A stretch of DNA of 64,000 bases. It comes from Epinephelus fuscoguttatus. Taxonomy: Eukaryota > Chordata > Actinopteri > Perciformes > Serranidae. The number at the start of each line of letters is the position of its first letter. The stretch's first letter is position 1. Below are positions 1-10,519 of this stretch, piece after piece. Where the stretch lies: positions 32,044,996-32,108,995 of the forward strand of contig NC_064756.1 in NCBI RefSeq assembly GCF_011397635.1. Direction: 5' to 3'. The translations under genes were made by a program, and so were the position numbers. The notes beneath the pieces were generated by a model. The model had not been told where the DNA came from and did no database searches. It worked only from the letters and a program-made list of their open reading frames with translations.

Positions 1-3000
1 CAAAACAGCTAAGTTAATTAAAAACCAATGTACTTGGCAGAATTGCAGGCATCATTTTTGCTTTTCCAGTTGGCTCTTGACACCAATAAATTCCAACAAT
101 TTCCACATGACTGGTTAAACAGTCGTGCTCTGATACAGTATGACTTCTTTGACAGATCTTGTCCTTAAGGGCTCTTTTTCTTGTGCTTCTAATGTTACAA
201 ATGCAACACAGCAAGGACTGTTGAGACAAGAAAACAAGTGTGAATGTAATCTGTCACTGTACAACCAGCTGCTTGTTAATCTGACGGTTGCAGACCAGGG
301 TGCTAGCTAGCTGGGGTCGGCTCGTCCCCTGGTTTCTCTCATTTCTCTGGGGGATTACAGTATTATGGTCCTCATTTATATAATCCTGTCAATGGGATAT
401 AGCCCCCTTCTCTGTGCTACCCCCAAAATGAAGTGACTGCAGCATATAATCATTTAGGATACAGTTGCTCAACAGTTTATAAGATTGATGTGCTGCAAGA
501 AGGTCATGGACCTTATGTTTCGATTGATTATACAAGTATTGTGTCTTTCTCTAGGATTTGACCCCCTGCTAGTGAAACTCCAATACTATACCGCTATATG
601 GATGTCCTCTCCTAAGTTCTGCATTCAGGAGGCCATGGACAGAGGTCACTGAAGTGGCACTTTTTCTATTCACATAGGATAAGAAGCATTCTTGTAAATT
701 AGAGGGAATATACAAGCTAATTGACATATTATTCAGTAATCTGGTGTTTACTGAGGTGAAGACCAATATTATCATATCAAGAATTCAGGTTTGTATTGTT
801 CGGATGTTCTAACAATTAGATTTTAAGCTTTCACGGACAAGTTTATTTGTCTCAAAATAAAAGTGGATATGAAAAATTTTCCTTTAGCAACCACAATCTG
901 TAACCTGTAATTGTTGCTGCTTGTTCAACTAGACCTACTTGACAACAGTTGCATTTGTGGTCAGTGTTAGCCTGCAGGAAAAGTCCTGCCAGCTCCATGA
1001 GTATTACACTGCACAGTGTTTGTCAGTTTGATTAGCATATATATTCTCTGCTTTAGCAATTTTGCAAGCAAACTAACTTCCAGATGTTTTAATTTCTAAT
1101 CCTTATTTTTTTCCCCTTGCCTCCTGTTTCTTAATCCTCGCTACCTAAGTACTGTGGAGTCTGTCTGTCAGAGGATAATGACCAGAAACATTGTGAAAAG
1201 TAGGTAAAAGAGATGTGCATAACCCTTTTACAAAATATATCCATGTATTGTGTGACAATTCAAGACAATAAATGAGTAAAAGGACTGGTAATTTTATTGA
1301 CAATAATCTGAGCCAATTCATACTGACAAAGGATTAAAAAAATAATAATTTCAGTGAGAAAAAAAATCAGAGACGGGGGAGGTGGAGAGAAATGAGAGAG
1401 ATCATCCAGATTTTTGTTAAAAAAAAAAAAAGAAATATAGGCTGTGACACAGAAGATATATCAAGACAGATACAGAGTTCAAGGGGGGTTTGCATTAATC
1501 TCACGTTGTAATGACAGTTTAAGGTTTTGGTATTCTGATGAATTCCAGGATTGGGCTTAAACTGCTTTCATTTTGTTTGCTGGTCTTTAATCTTCTAACC
1601 CTGCGTTCTTAATCAGAACTCAGAGCAGGTTTTTAATCTTGCATGAATGAGGCCGCGGATTACAGGCCTCTGACCTTGCCATGCCGCACAGCTGCTTCCT
1701 CCTCAAATCAAGTTTCTCTTCCTGTGTAGCTTGCAAAAGAGGATAATCTTACTTTTTGCGCTACAATGCTCCAAAATCCAAACTGTGCATAAAAGACACA
1801 AACACCAGGGAAGAAACCTAATTTTTGAGAGCGGGTCCAGTTCATAATGCTATGGTTTCTGAAGGTGATGCCAGTTTTGACAGACATAAACTTGAGGATT
1901 TTCTACAGATCTGTGTCATGATATTTGATCTCTGTGGCATTATCACCATCTAATCCTTTTGACTTTTAGATGCAACACCACTCGTCTAGTTTAAAGTTAA
2001 AGCTTTGTTTTCAGTGTGTGTTTCTGTGCGAGTTGACCTCTCAAAGATAGAATGAGTTTTATTAGTGGCTTCAGGGTTGCCCATGTAATTACCACTTTAA
2101 CCTTGAGGATTGTGTTCTGAGGAAAACACAATGAGATTGCTTTTTTGTTCATTGTCCCCAAGTGCTACAGTAGCTATTTTAAAGGACACGAAACAACAAG
2201 GCCAGCACTGCCCAAACTCAGAGAAGAAGGAAGTTCATATCATAAGACAAAAACATCTTGACAAAATAGCTTCTTCAGTTTTGAAAGGGCCTTTGTAAAA
2301 TGTCTATTGTGTTTAACCCTGGTTTGTTTGATCAAGCCTTATGCAAGCACCTCTCTGTTCTGAAATAAGAGGGAGTGCTCAGACCAGTTTCATATCAAAT
2401 AATAGTTCTCTAAACTCCAACAACTTTAAATCTCAACAAAAGGTTATCCTAGTTTGCTATTGCAGGATGGGTATTCATAGCTAAAACAGGTCTGCAGATG
2501 CAGTAAATAACTTGTTAGTCATACAATGATTCCTACTATGTTGTGATGTTTTCTCCTCAAACTTAGATCTTTTAACAAGGTCTGTATATTTGGTTTGTTT
2601 CTTTTCTTGTTTGTGTATCTTAAGCTTTGACCTAAGATGACTTTCATGAGCACCGATGCTCAAAAAACAAAGCGTGGTCTGCCTAAGAACTGGGTTGCAA
2701 CACTCCAAAGAAAATAACTACTTTTCTTTTAAACAGGTGATAATGATACAAATTGTTTCACAACAGCTGAAATTGGAAGATCTTTGAAAAGCAGCCAAAC
2801 ACATGCCATGCTTGTGCCTAAAGCAGTGCTTTTTTTCAGATGGGAGAATCAGAACCTCTTGTTTCTTGCATATTGTGATTTATTTTTTTTTGTAACACTT
2901 TACCATGAATGGAGGCAACCTGCCAGACCAACTTCAACACCTATTGGTACCAAAAGTATCTGCGCCAACATGACTATATGCAGACCTGCACATGTATGCC

Positions 3001-3900
3001 TTTGTAGGCATGCGAGGAATATCTGCTACTGTTTTGACACTTCTGCCAAAATGAACATAATTGCTTGGATACATTAGTAAGTCCGGACCATGATCTATAT
3101 GATTTCACTAGAGTGGGAGGGCCCCTTCTTTGCATCTATTGCATAACAAGTCTTGCACTGCTGGGTTACAGGGACGGCTGTCATACACACTTTACTTTTT
3201 TCAATTTCCTGTCTGCAGTCTCTAGGTACCTTGACTCTTTACATAGCTTAGGTCGAATATAGGCTGAGTCTGCCTTTAATTTGAACCCTATCTTAGTCTA
3301 ATCTATAGTCCTAATGATTGTAGATCCAATAAATCTTTAGAAAATAGTTAAGTTCCAACTGTTATATATTAGTGGTAGCAGTTACATAATTTTACTATTA
3401 GGTGGAAATAAATGAGTTTTGTCATAATCCATGTTCATAAAAAAACAACAAATTAATTTTGTTTACAATAACGCAAGTAGTTCTGAACCAGGTTCCTATT
3501 CCTCCTTTAAAGCTTGGACCCAATTATTTTTTTGAATACCATTTTTTTTTGTTGTTGATTATGTCATGTCCACCAATGCTGACTGAACAGTCTGACATCA
3601 GTGATATTACATGTTGTTTCAGGTTTTTTTTTTTTTTTTAACTAAAGTTTGTTGCTTAAACTTTATAAATGTTTTGCAATGTTAAGCCTTGAGCTTGCAC
3701 AAAGATCTCTAGAAGAAAGCTTAATCTCTTGCAGATAACTCGCAGAAGGAAATATTCATATCATAGTGCTCTAGCCAGTCAATTAAGGCTAAGCATAGCT
3801 GGTGAGGTAAACTGAGTTGTACTTCCATCTATTGGCCAACTTGTGGTACTGTGCATGAATACAGGCGGAGAAAATACTCTTCTTGCTGGTTGAAAAAAAC
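1..3900. other. Intergenic region downstream of BACH1; no gene seen
   Basis: I find no exon with splice signals and a recognisable protein here; the short open frames have the composition of random AT-rich sequence. Homopolymer runs occur near 1415-1430 (A) and 3625-3640 (T). The stretch about 1600-1740 is less AT-rich and more complex than its surroundings and might be a regulatory element, but nothing in the sequence proves it. Confidence 0.6.
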
Positions 3901-3926
3901 AAACACCAAATGGTAACAAAATGTTG

Positions 3927-3932
3927 TTTATT
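3927..3932 (-). terminator. Candidate BACH1 polyadenylation signal
   Basis: On the minus strand this reads AATAAA, about 850 bases past the BACH1 stop codon, and an A-rich stretch follows. It would give a 3' UTR of roughly 0.87 kb. Position and motif fit; usage is inferred and other signals are possible. Confidence 0.45.
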
Positions 3933-4781
3933 TAAATCTGTAATGCAACAAAGCATTTAATAAAAAATATTCAACATGAAGACAGACCTTAATGTAAGAG
4001 AATGCCATCAAAATGGGCTTTGGGTTAATGTGCAACAGTGCTTGAGATAAGAATACAAAGACTGCCTTTATCTTTTTGTATTACAGCATAAGGCACATTT
4101 TGCATCAAATAACATAACTCCCTATGTTCCCCTTAACACTTTCAGACACACTGGAACTACTCCTCAAATATCGGGGGAAACTTACAGTTACTCATTCAAA
4201 CTATAGACTGGCATTCAAATAATGCTGTTAAGATATATTGTTAGCTGTAACAATTCCTTGTAATCTACTGTAAAAAGTTCTGTTAGTGCTGTGCATATTT
4301 AGTCAATGAAACAGCATAGTAGTAGAATAACACAGAGTGTGTTAAGAATATGACTAATGATTACAGACTAATTAGCCTAAAATCAAAGAAACATCTTATT
4401 TTCAACTGTCTGTTTTGTGTGCATGGGGTTGGGTGTGCAGCAAGAATTATTTTAGCCATCACAACAGTCAGGTTATATGTTTCCCTGAGTAAAACAAACT
4501 TCATTTTTAGAAAGGGAATTACTGGAAAATTGTCTGCACTTTTAAAGTGATGAATACTGTTTTCTGTGTTAACTACAGTAAAATGTATATTAGAAATACA
4601 ACAAAGAAGATCTGACATTTTGCTATGTCACTTTATGATACCTATATCAGGCTGAAAATCAGTCAGTGAAATACACAGGAAAGCATATTTATCCCAAAGG
4701 GGGATTACAGTATATACTTTAAGTCCACTCCCTGCTCCGTGGTCCTTCAAGGTTAGAAATGATAATGGAAATTATGTCCAA

Positions 4782-5168
4782 TTATAAGCTGTTGTTCATG
4801 TTCAGACAGACACTGAGCAGAGAAGAGGGACTAGGGCAGCTCTGTGGAGAACCTGCCTCTTCTGTCTGTGCACCAGCCTCTGGTGTAGCAGTTTGAACTG
4901 AGTCTGCAGGTGGCTTACTTGGGCAACGCTCTGAAGAACAACTTACCATTTTGATAGTGATCTGGGACTCCTCATTTTTACCCACATGGCTAGGGGAGGA
5001 AATGGGGGAGTCTGGTGAGGAGACCTTGGCAAGAAGCTGCACGTGGTCCTGATCAGAGCCAGACTCGATGCTGACACTCTTACATAACTCGCACAGACTC
5101 TGCCGCGTCTCCTCCAGGTTTTGCTCCAGCTCAGTTCTCTCCTGCAACAGCCGCTCCTTCTGACTTTT
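4782..5168 (-). CDS. bach1: BACH1 last coding exon: zipper end and C-terminal tail
   Basis: It starts after TCTACAG with [20 protein letters not shown], which continues the zipper heptads, and runs to TAA at 4782-4784. The tail is Ser/Pro-rich, holds two more Cys-Pro pairs (RCPSK, SCPSPSS) and ends CLNMNNSL. Confidence 0.93.
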   Translation of the reverse strand, partial: KSQKERLLQERTELEQNLEETRQSLCELCKSVSIESGSDQDHVQLLAKVSSPDSPISSPSHVGKNEESQITIKMVSCSSERCPSKPPADSVQTATPEAGAQTEEAGSPQSCPSPSSLLSVCLNMNNSL

Positions 5169-8100
5169 CTGTAGAGCAAATGACAGTAACAATCATTTAC
5201 AATCTTCGAATTCAAACAAAAACTTACAACTGAAGATTGCTGTAAAATTAAAGGGTCACTCAATGGAGATTAGAAAAATATCTAGTCAGGCTTCACTGTT
5301 TTTTGTCTGTTTCTTTATTCGCGCTTCTTACCCTTTCATTTATGTTCCTTCAGTATTTAAAATTCATACGTTTTCTGGTTCAGCCTGTTGAATCTGTAAA
5401 TCTGTTGTTCACCCTTCTACAGGTGCTACAGAATTTACACCAAGGTAATATCTATGACGGAGCGTGCAAGACTGTCATAAATAGTTTGTCTTGTGCTCCT
5501 CACAGAATTTTATTTAAAGTGGTGAGTTAGTGCACATTTTTGTCTGATCTCAAAATAATCCCATCAGTTAGCTGTGTAGGAAAGGCTACCATAATGATCT
5601 ATGTACATTTCTAAACATTTAATAGCACAGGACTGCAGTAAATGCAAACATATTTTAGCTAAAATTGCTATAAAGCTTACTTTTCATACCAAAAGCAAAT
5701 AATAAAGCCGTTTTATTGACATTTTGCATTGTGAAACATTACTTTTTCAGTATATACATTCTCCTGGATTTGTACTCTGGGTTCCTAGCATACTGACCTC
5801 TACTGCAAAAATTACACTTCTTTGTTGTGGCAAATGGATAAGAAAAAAAAGGTGGAGGCTGTGCAAGACACTTGTTTAGGAAGACAAAAGTATTTCCATC
5901 AGCACTGCTGCAGTTGCTGGGCAGCACCACAAGAGGCCAACAAAGGTCACAAGACACTAAAATCAATCATCTCATGTATGACAACATGTTGAGAATGCCA
6001 GACAAATTTGAGGCAACTTACTAATTTTTTTATTTCACATTCCAGCTGCTGTATGCTGTCGAGTTTCCTCTTTCGGCAGCGCTGTGCAGCCACACGGTTT
6101 TTGCTACGTCGGCGGACGTCATGGACAAACTCCAGCTGGTCTTGAGTCAGGTGATGGTGTCTCAAAAGCTGCTGGAAAGCGCTTCGAGTCAGCGTTGAGA
6201 TCTGCTCCACTGGGAAAGGGAGTTGAATCTGTAGAGTACATGGTTTTGAAGTAAGATTTATTCTACTGAATATATTCATCTATCAATAACCAAACATCAG
6301 CTGTGTATCAAAATGACCTCTGCTGCTCTTTTGTTGTTGGCCTCAGTATCTCCATCTGTGTCCAGGTCTGACTCGTCCCCAGAGTTGAGTGAGGATGACA
6401 TGTAGGGGCTCTTCTCTGACTGGGAAAGGCTGTCGGTGCGTGGGGCCGAGTCATCACTGGTCCCAAAGTCCCTGAGGAAGGGACAGTCTCCTACACTGGA
6501 GCTCAGGTCCAGCTGCTTAAGCCAATGAAAGTCTGATGCTTTTGCCAGATTGTTTTGGTCCATGGGTTCTAAGGGGAGTGGTTGAGCTTGAGACGGGCAC
6601 AGGTCAGACCAAAATCCCTTTGCCAGATGCTCAGCCACCTCCCTCTCCACGCTGCTCCTCTCCCCAATTCCCTCTTCGTGGCTTAGAGCAGTTAGTGTAG
6701 GGTCTGAGAAATCACCTTCCATTTTCTCTTCAAGGCCAGCCACACTCTGCTCTAATAACTCACTGCAATCTTCCGCCCCTGATGTGTTGAGTGGACATGA
6801 ACTGGGGTTACAGTCAGTTTCAGCACCAAGCGTCTCGACAGTCTGCTTAACATCTCTGCCTGCTGACTCAATGAGTTCTGGCGGATTCCCATCCCCTGGG
6901 GTTGTGAGCTCACAGGGCAAGCCACAGTCTGCCAAACTCAACTCACTTTGATTACACACATCTCCTATCTCTAAAATGTCTTTTTCGCAGAACTGAGAGG
7001 GATGATCTGCTTTGTCAGAGTCTGGGCATGGCAAAGACAACATGGGGCACACACCATTTGCTGTTAACTCCAGAGATAAGGGGGCCATTTGTGGCCCACA
7101 GTTCTCCAAACAGAAGTGTTCTTCCCTGCTGTTCGTTTGACCCTCTGCGCTTGGAGGACACTGTGATGGGAAATCTGTTTGTTCATCACCTCTTGAAGGC
7201 ACTGAGCTGTGTGACTCAAATGATTTTGGTTGGCTGCTCTCTACACTAGGGCCAAAACTGGCACTGGGATCCTGGCTCTGACAACAGGCTCTACGCCTGA
7301 CCTCCTGTGAGGTTCTTTTACCTTCAGAAAACTTTGGGATGAGGAAATCAAAGCATGCTGACTCCAGGTTATGAAATCCTAAAAACTCTGCACTGCTGTG
7401 AATGGCGTGGATGTTTTCTTTGGTGAAGGGAAGTTTTGATGTGTAGGCAAATTGAAGCAATGGTTCAAACCCCTCAACAGTCACCTGTGGGGAAAGGAGA
7501 TACAGCAAATTGTTGGGGTACAATAAAACTCACACTATATACTATAACTAACAACTGTAACTTAATAAGACCGTATTAGAAAGGTAACCAGCTAATAAAG
7601 GAACACAAGGTATCCAGAACTATAGGTATTTGTATATTTCCTGAAATGTAATGCAGTAAAACCCATACTACATGAAAAAGCTCAGTGGGTACTAACACAG
7701 GCCTCTAAAATCAACAAAGCCTGAAATAGCATAGAGCTGTAATAATTTCTGCAGGGCTGACAGATACATCATTGTCACGGACATTATGATGTACACGTGT
7801 GCTCAGGCATGAGTCACATTGCAAGGGCTGCAAATTGGACCAACAGTCATGTTACACAGAGACATCTACTGCTGGAGAAAATAGATACTGCAGTGTCTGC
7901 AATTTCCATGGCACATCTTGAAGAAAAGGTTCTCAGCCATGCGATAAAAATGTAGTCTTGTTCAGAGACTTTTTGGTAGCTAGTCTTCTACATATACATT
8001 GCATGCTGCGCCTTGCTAAGTGTGATATAACATTTTAGCAACTGACAGATGGGCTCTTTATTTTCAGGATGACAAAAGTTCATTATTATTTATATTGTGC

Positions 8101-8540
8101 TGATTATAGACTTCAGTTTTAATTTATTGGCGCCATGATATGTGTCCTCTAAAGTACAGACCTGCCTTAAATTTCCTACTGTAGAAAATCAGATCACTCA
8201 GAAGTCCATAATAAAACAATTGAATTCAGAAGTGCAACATATTGGTAAAACTGGGTCAATTTTTTTCCCAAATCCCTCGACAGAACAGCAGGACACTGAC
8301 CTCATCAGGCAAGGTAATGATGGGATTCTGTCTGGTGACACTGGTTACCCTGCTGTGAAAGTATTCGCTGCAGGAAGCCAAGACAGAGCAGTGGGCCCGA
8401 AAACTCCTGCTTTCGACCACCACCGTCACATCACACAGGATGTCCCGCTGCCTCTGGTCATTCAGACACTGGAGAACATGGGCGCTGTGCACTGCAGACT
8501 GAAAGGTGAACACTGACATGCGGGGAGCTTGGAGCGACAT
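4782..8540 (-). CDS. bach1: BACH1, BTB-bZIP transcription repressor (whole gene)
   Basis: Coding exons in transcript order are 8301-8540, 6318-7484, 6022-6228 and 4782-5168; all junctions are phase 0 and sum to 666 codons plus stop (human BACH1 is 736 aa). The start [11 protein letters not shown] resembles the mammalian N-terminus, and an in-frame TAA lies just upstream. The order is BTB domain (about residues 15-130), a long acidic middle with the near-invariant block [18 protein letters not shown], a bZIP with basic region about 508-524, and a C-terminal tail. BACH1 with small MAF proteins represses haem-oxygenase and antioxidant genes at MARE sites and is released and degraded when haem binds its Cys-Pro motifs. 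Eight CP pairs are visible, six in the middle exon and two in the last. It lies tail-to-head after USP16 on the same strand. Confidence 0.96.
6022..6228 (-). CDS. bach1: BACH1 coding exon 3: bZIP basic region
   Basis: Acceptor TCTACAG, donor GTAAGT; 69 codons. It encodes the extended CNC homology region ([18 protein letters not shown]) followed by [17 protein letters not shown], the DNA-contacting basic helix, and the first heptads of the leucine zipper. Confidence 0.96.
6318..7484 (-). CDS. bach1: BACH1 coding exon 2: end of BTB and the CP-rich middle
   Basis: The acceptor is CCCCACAG before GTGACTGTTGAGGG. The exon ends GAG before GTCATT, a weak donor supported by frame continuity into [10 protein letters not shown]. 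Its 389 codons finish the BTB fold ([20 protein letters not shown]) and carry CP pairs in SQCPPS, GVCPML, PCPDS, SCPLN, LCPSQ and DCPFL. The middle is rich in Ser, Glu and Asp and, outside [18 protein letters not shown], diverges from mammals. Confidence 0.94.
8301..8540 (-). CDS. bach1: BACH1 coding exon 1: start codon and first half of BTB
   Basis: The ATG is at 8538-8540, 20 bases inside an exon that begins after a pyrimidine-rich CAG acceptor. The exon ends GAG before GTCAGT. It encodes 80 residues including [17 protein letters not shown] and the FRAH motif typical of BTB/POZ dimerisation domains. Confidence 0.95.
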
Positions 8541-8642
8541 GGTTCTTACAAGCTCAGCCTGTGTGAGAGGGAGCAGGGGAGAATCTCAAGGCATCATGAT
8601 CACAATGCAGAGTTTGTCAAAACAGACCACAGTGTGGATTCT

Positions 8643-8757
8643 AGCTGCAGTGATTAGTTGATGATCGATCAGCCTGTTGACAGAAAATTAATCTGCAACA
8701 ATTTTGATAGCTCATTCAATTAACTGATTTGATAAATAATCCTTAGTTGCAGCCATA
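8643..8757. repeat. MITE-like repeat of the CGATTAGTTGATCGAT type
   Basis: In BACH1 intron 1. It starts CTGCAGTGATTAGTTGAT and ends in an inverted TTAGTTGCAGC, with repeated ATTAATC/GATTAATT motifs inside. This pattern matches a short inverted-repeat family I know as common in vertebrate genomes; a related piece lies near 52435-52480. Confidence 0.45.
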
Positions 8758-9556
8758 GTGGATCCTTGAAGGTGCAAAGTTGGTGAAGGGCAGCTGTTTC
8801 ATAGTGAGGCTGAACCTTGAGGTTTAGATGAACATTTTTAAAAGAATCTAAGACGGTCACCCAAGCATTACTAATATAACTTTTAACATACAAAAAGCTA
8901 ATGACTAGTTCACTGTCTAATAACACTTTCCCACAGGAATCTACATTACCTAATAGATATTATTGTTGTGGGCAGCAGAAAAGATAACAGGGCAGTCAAA
9001 TGACCTGCCTTCATGCAAGACACTTTACTGTACCTTATTATTCAAGGTAATTGCATGTTCCAGTCCGACTTCAGTGAAAAATAAATATGATTTACGTGTA
9101 ACCAAATGTAATAACTTATATTGACATTGTACTGACCTGGATGCATATTTAACGGGACAGCTGTCTGATAAAATGTAATTAGCTCGCAAGCTTTTAGGTG
9201 ATCAGGAAGTTACTGCAGCCAGGATAGATTTAATTCTAACACGGTGACTTGGGCAGCAAAATGCTGACTCATGTTTAGCCAAGTTACCCAAGTGAGCATG
9301 GTGGTGGAGAGGCATACCTAAAAGTGACCAAAGTTACAACAAGAACGTTACGTTATTAACGACTGACAACGTTTTCATAAAGATACTAATGTCATCGGTC
9401 GAAAATAATATCCACACCGAAAGGCTCTGCGCTAGGCCAGACCGCTAGCTATACTTCTCCACCGAGCGAACACATCTTCCTGTTTTTGGCTAAAGACGAA
9501 AACAATCTGAAACAGTACTTTATATTAATTTAAAAAGGCTATATATAATCACTGAC

Positions 9557-9720
9557 CTGCCATGTCAGCTTGACAACACTGCCATTGGTAAATTTCTGAA
9601 GATGTTTCTGGCCATCCGGACCCAGACTTTCCTCGTCATGTGACAATTTGGACCAGGAAAAATTGTCAGCACTTACTGCGCATGCTCAATGCAAGAGTCA
9701 GCAAGCCAGCACACAAGACA
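9557..9720 (-). promoter_or_regulatory. BACH1 non-coding first exon and promoter region
   Basis: On the minus strand a good donor (CAG before GTCAGTG) ends at 9557, upstream of the coding exon, so a 5' UTR exon probably lies here. Nearby are an NRF1-like GCGCATGC core (about 9678-9685), a CCAAT box near 9590, and two TGCTGAC half-MARE sequences on the minus strand (9664-9671 and 9695-9703). Only about 460 bases separate this from the USP16 stop codon. The start site is inferred. Confidence 0.5.
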
Positions 9721-10161
9721 GGAAATAGCCTTCTTATTTTTGAAGCATTTCATTACATGACTTTGATAAAAAATAGACATATATGTTAAACAAATTATTT
9801 TTTTCCCAACTTTCATTCATCTCCTGAAACAGATTTTTGCAACAAATTCCAACATAATTATCCGTTCAATGTCCATCTTGACTTTCATTGCACACCTTGC
9901 CATTTTCTCATGGGTGTGAGAAACATACAGCTGGTCCTGTTCAATACATGAAACACTGCATGACACCACTGTGATGAAAATGTCAACACTGTCAAATATC
10001 CCTTCCACATAATTGATTTTTCAGTTTCATTTCAGTCCAGTTTTAGTCACTGACAATGCTGATTGGTTAACTGTTTGAGATCCCTTATACTATGGAGCTG
10101 AAGCAGCAGCAGTAGGTTGGTTTGCTTGTTTAGTTTTCCTGAGAGATGAGGCACCGATCGA

Positions 10162-10519
10162 TTAGAGGATTCTTTCATAGAAGAGGAGGTAGGCTTGGCA
10201 ACTCTGGACTTTACTCTCGCTCACAGGCTGAACACTTGTGTCGCTGATATGGAACCAGGATCCTCTGGGTGGCTCTGCAGGGCCTGAGAGGAAGTGATGA
10301 GTTAATGGAGATAGATAAAACGTTACGACCAAGTTGTTATTTTACTGACTGTCATACCCGAGTACACTTACCTTCAGCTGCAAGTCCGTTGGATGAGGGT
10401 TTAGGGCACTCGGGTCGTGCTTTCACATACGCTGTGTAATGACCTGACCTCATTGTTCCACTGTGCTCTACAATACCGTACAAACTGTACAAAATATGAG
10501 TATCTCCCTCTGTCAAGTT
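10162..10519 (-). CDS. usp16: USP16 exons 16-17: His box and C-terminus
   Basis: Exon 10372-10519 encodes [20 protein letters not shown] with the catalytic His. Exon 10162-10283 encodes [16 protein letters not shown] and ends [10 protein letters not shown] then TAA, almost the same ending as human USP16. The donor is GAAG before GTAAGT and the acceptor CTCTCAG. Confidence 0.96.
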
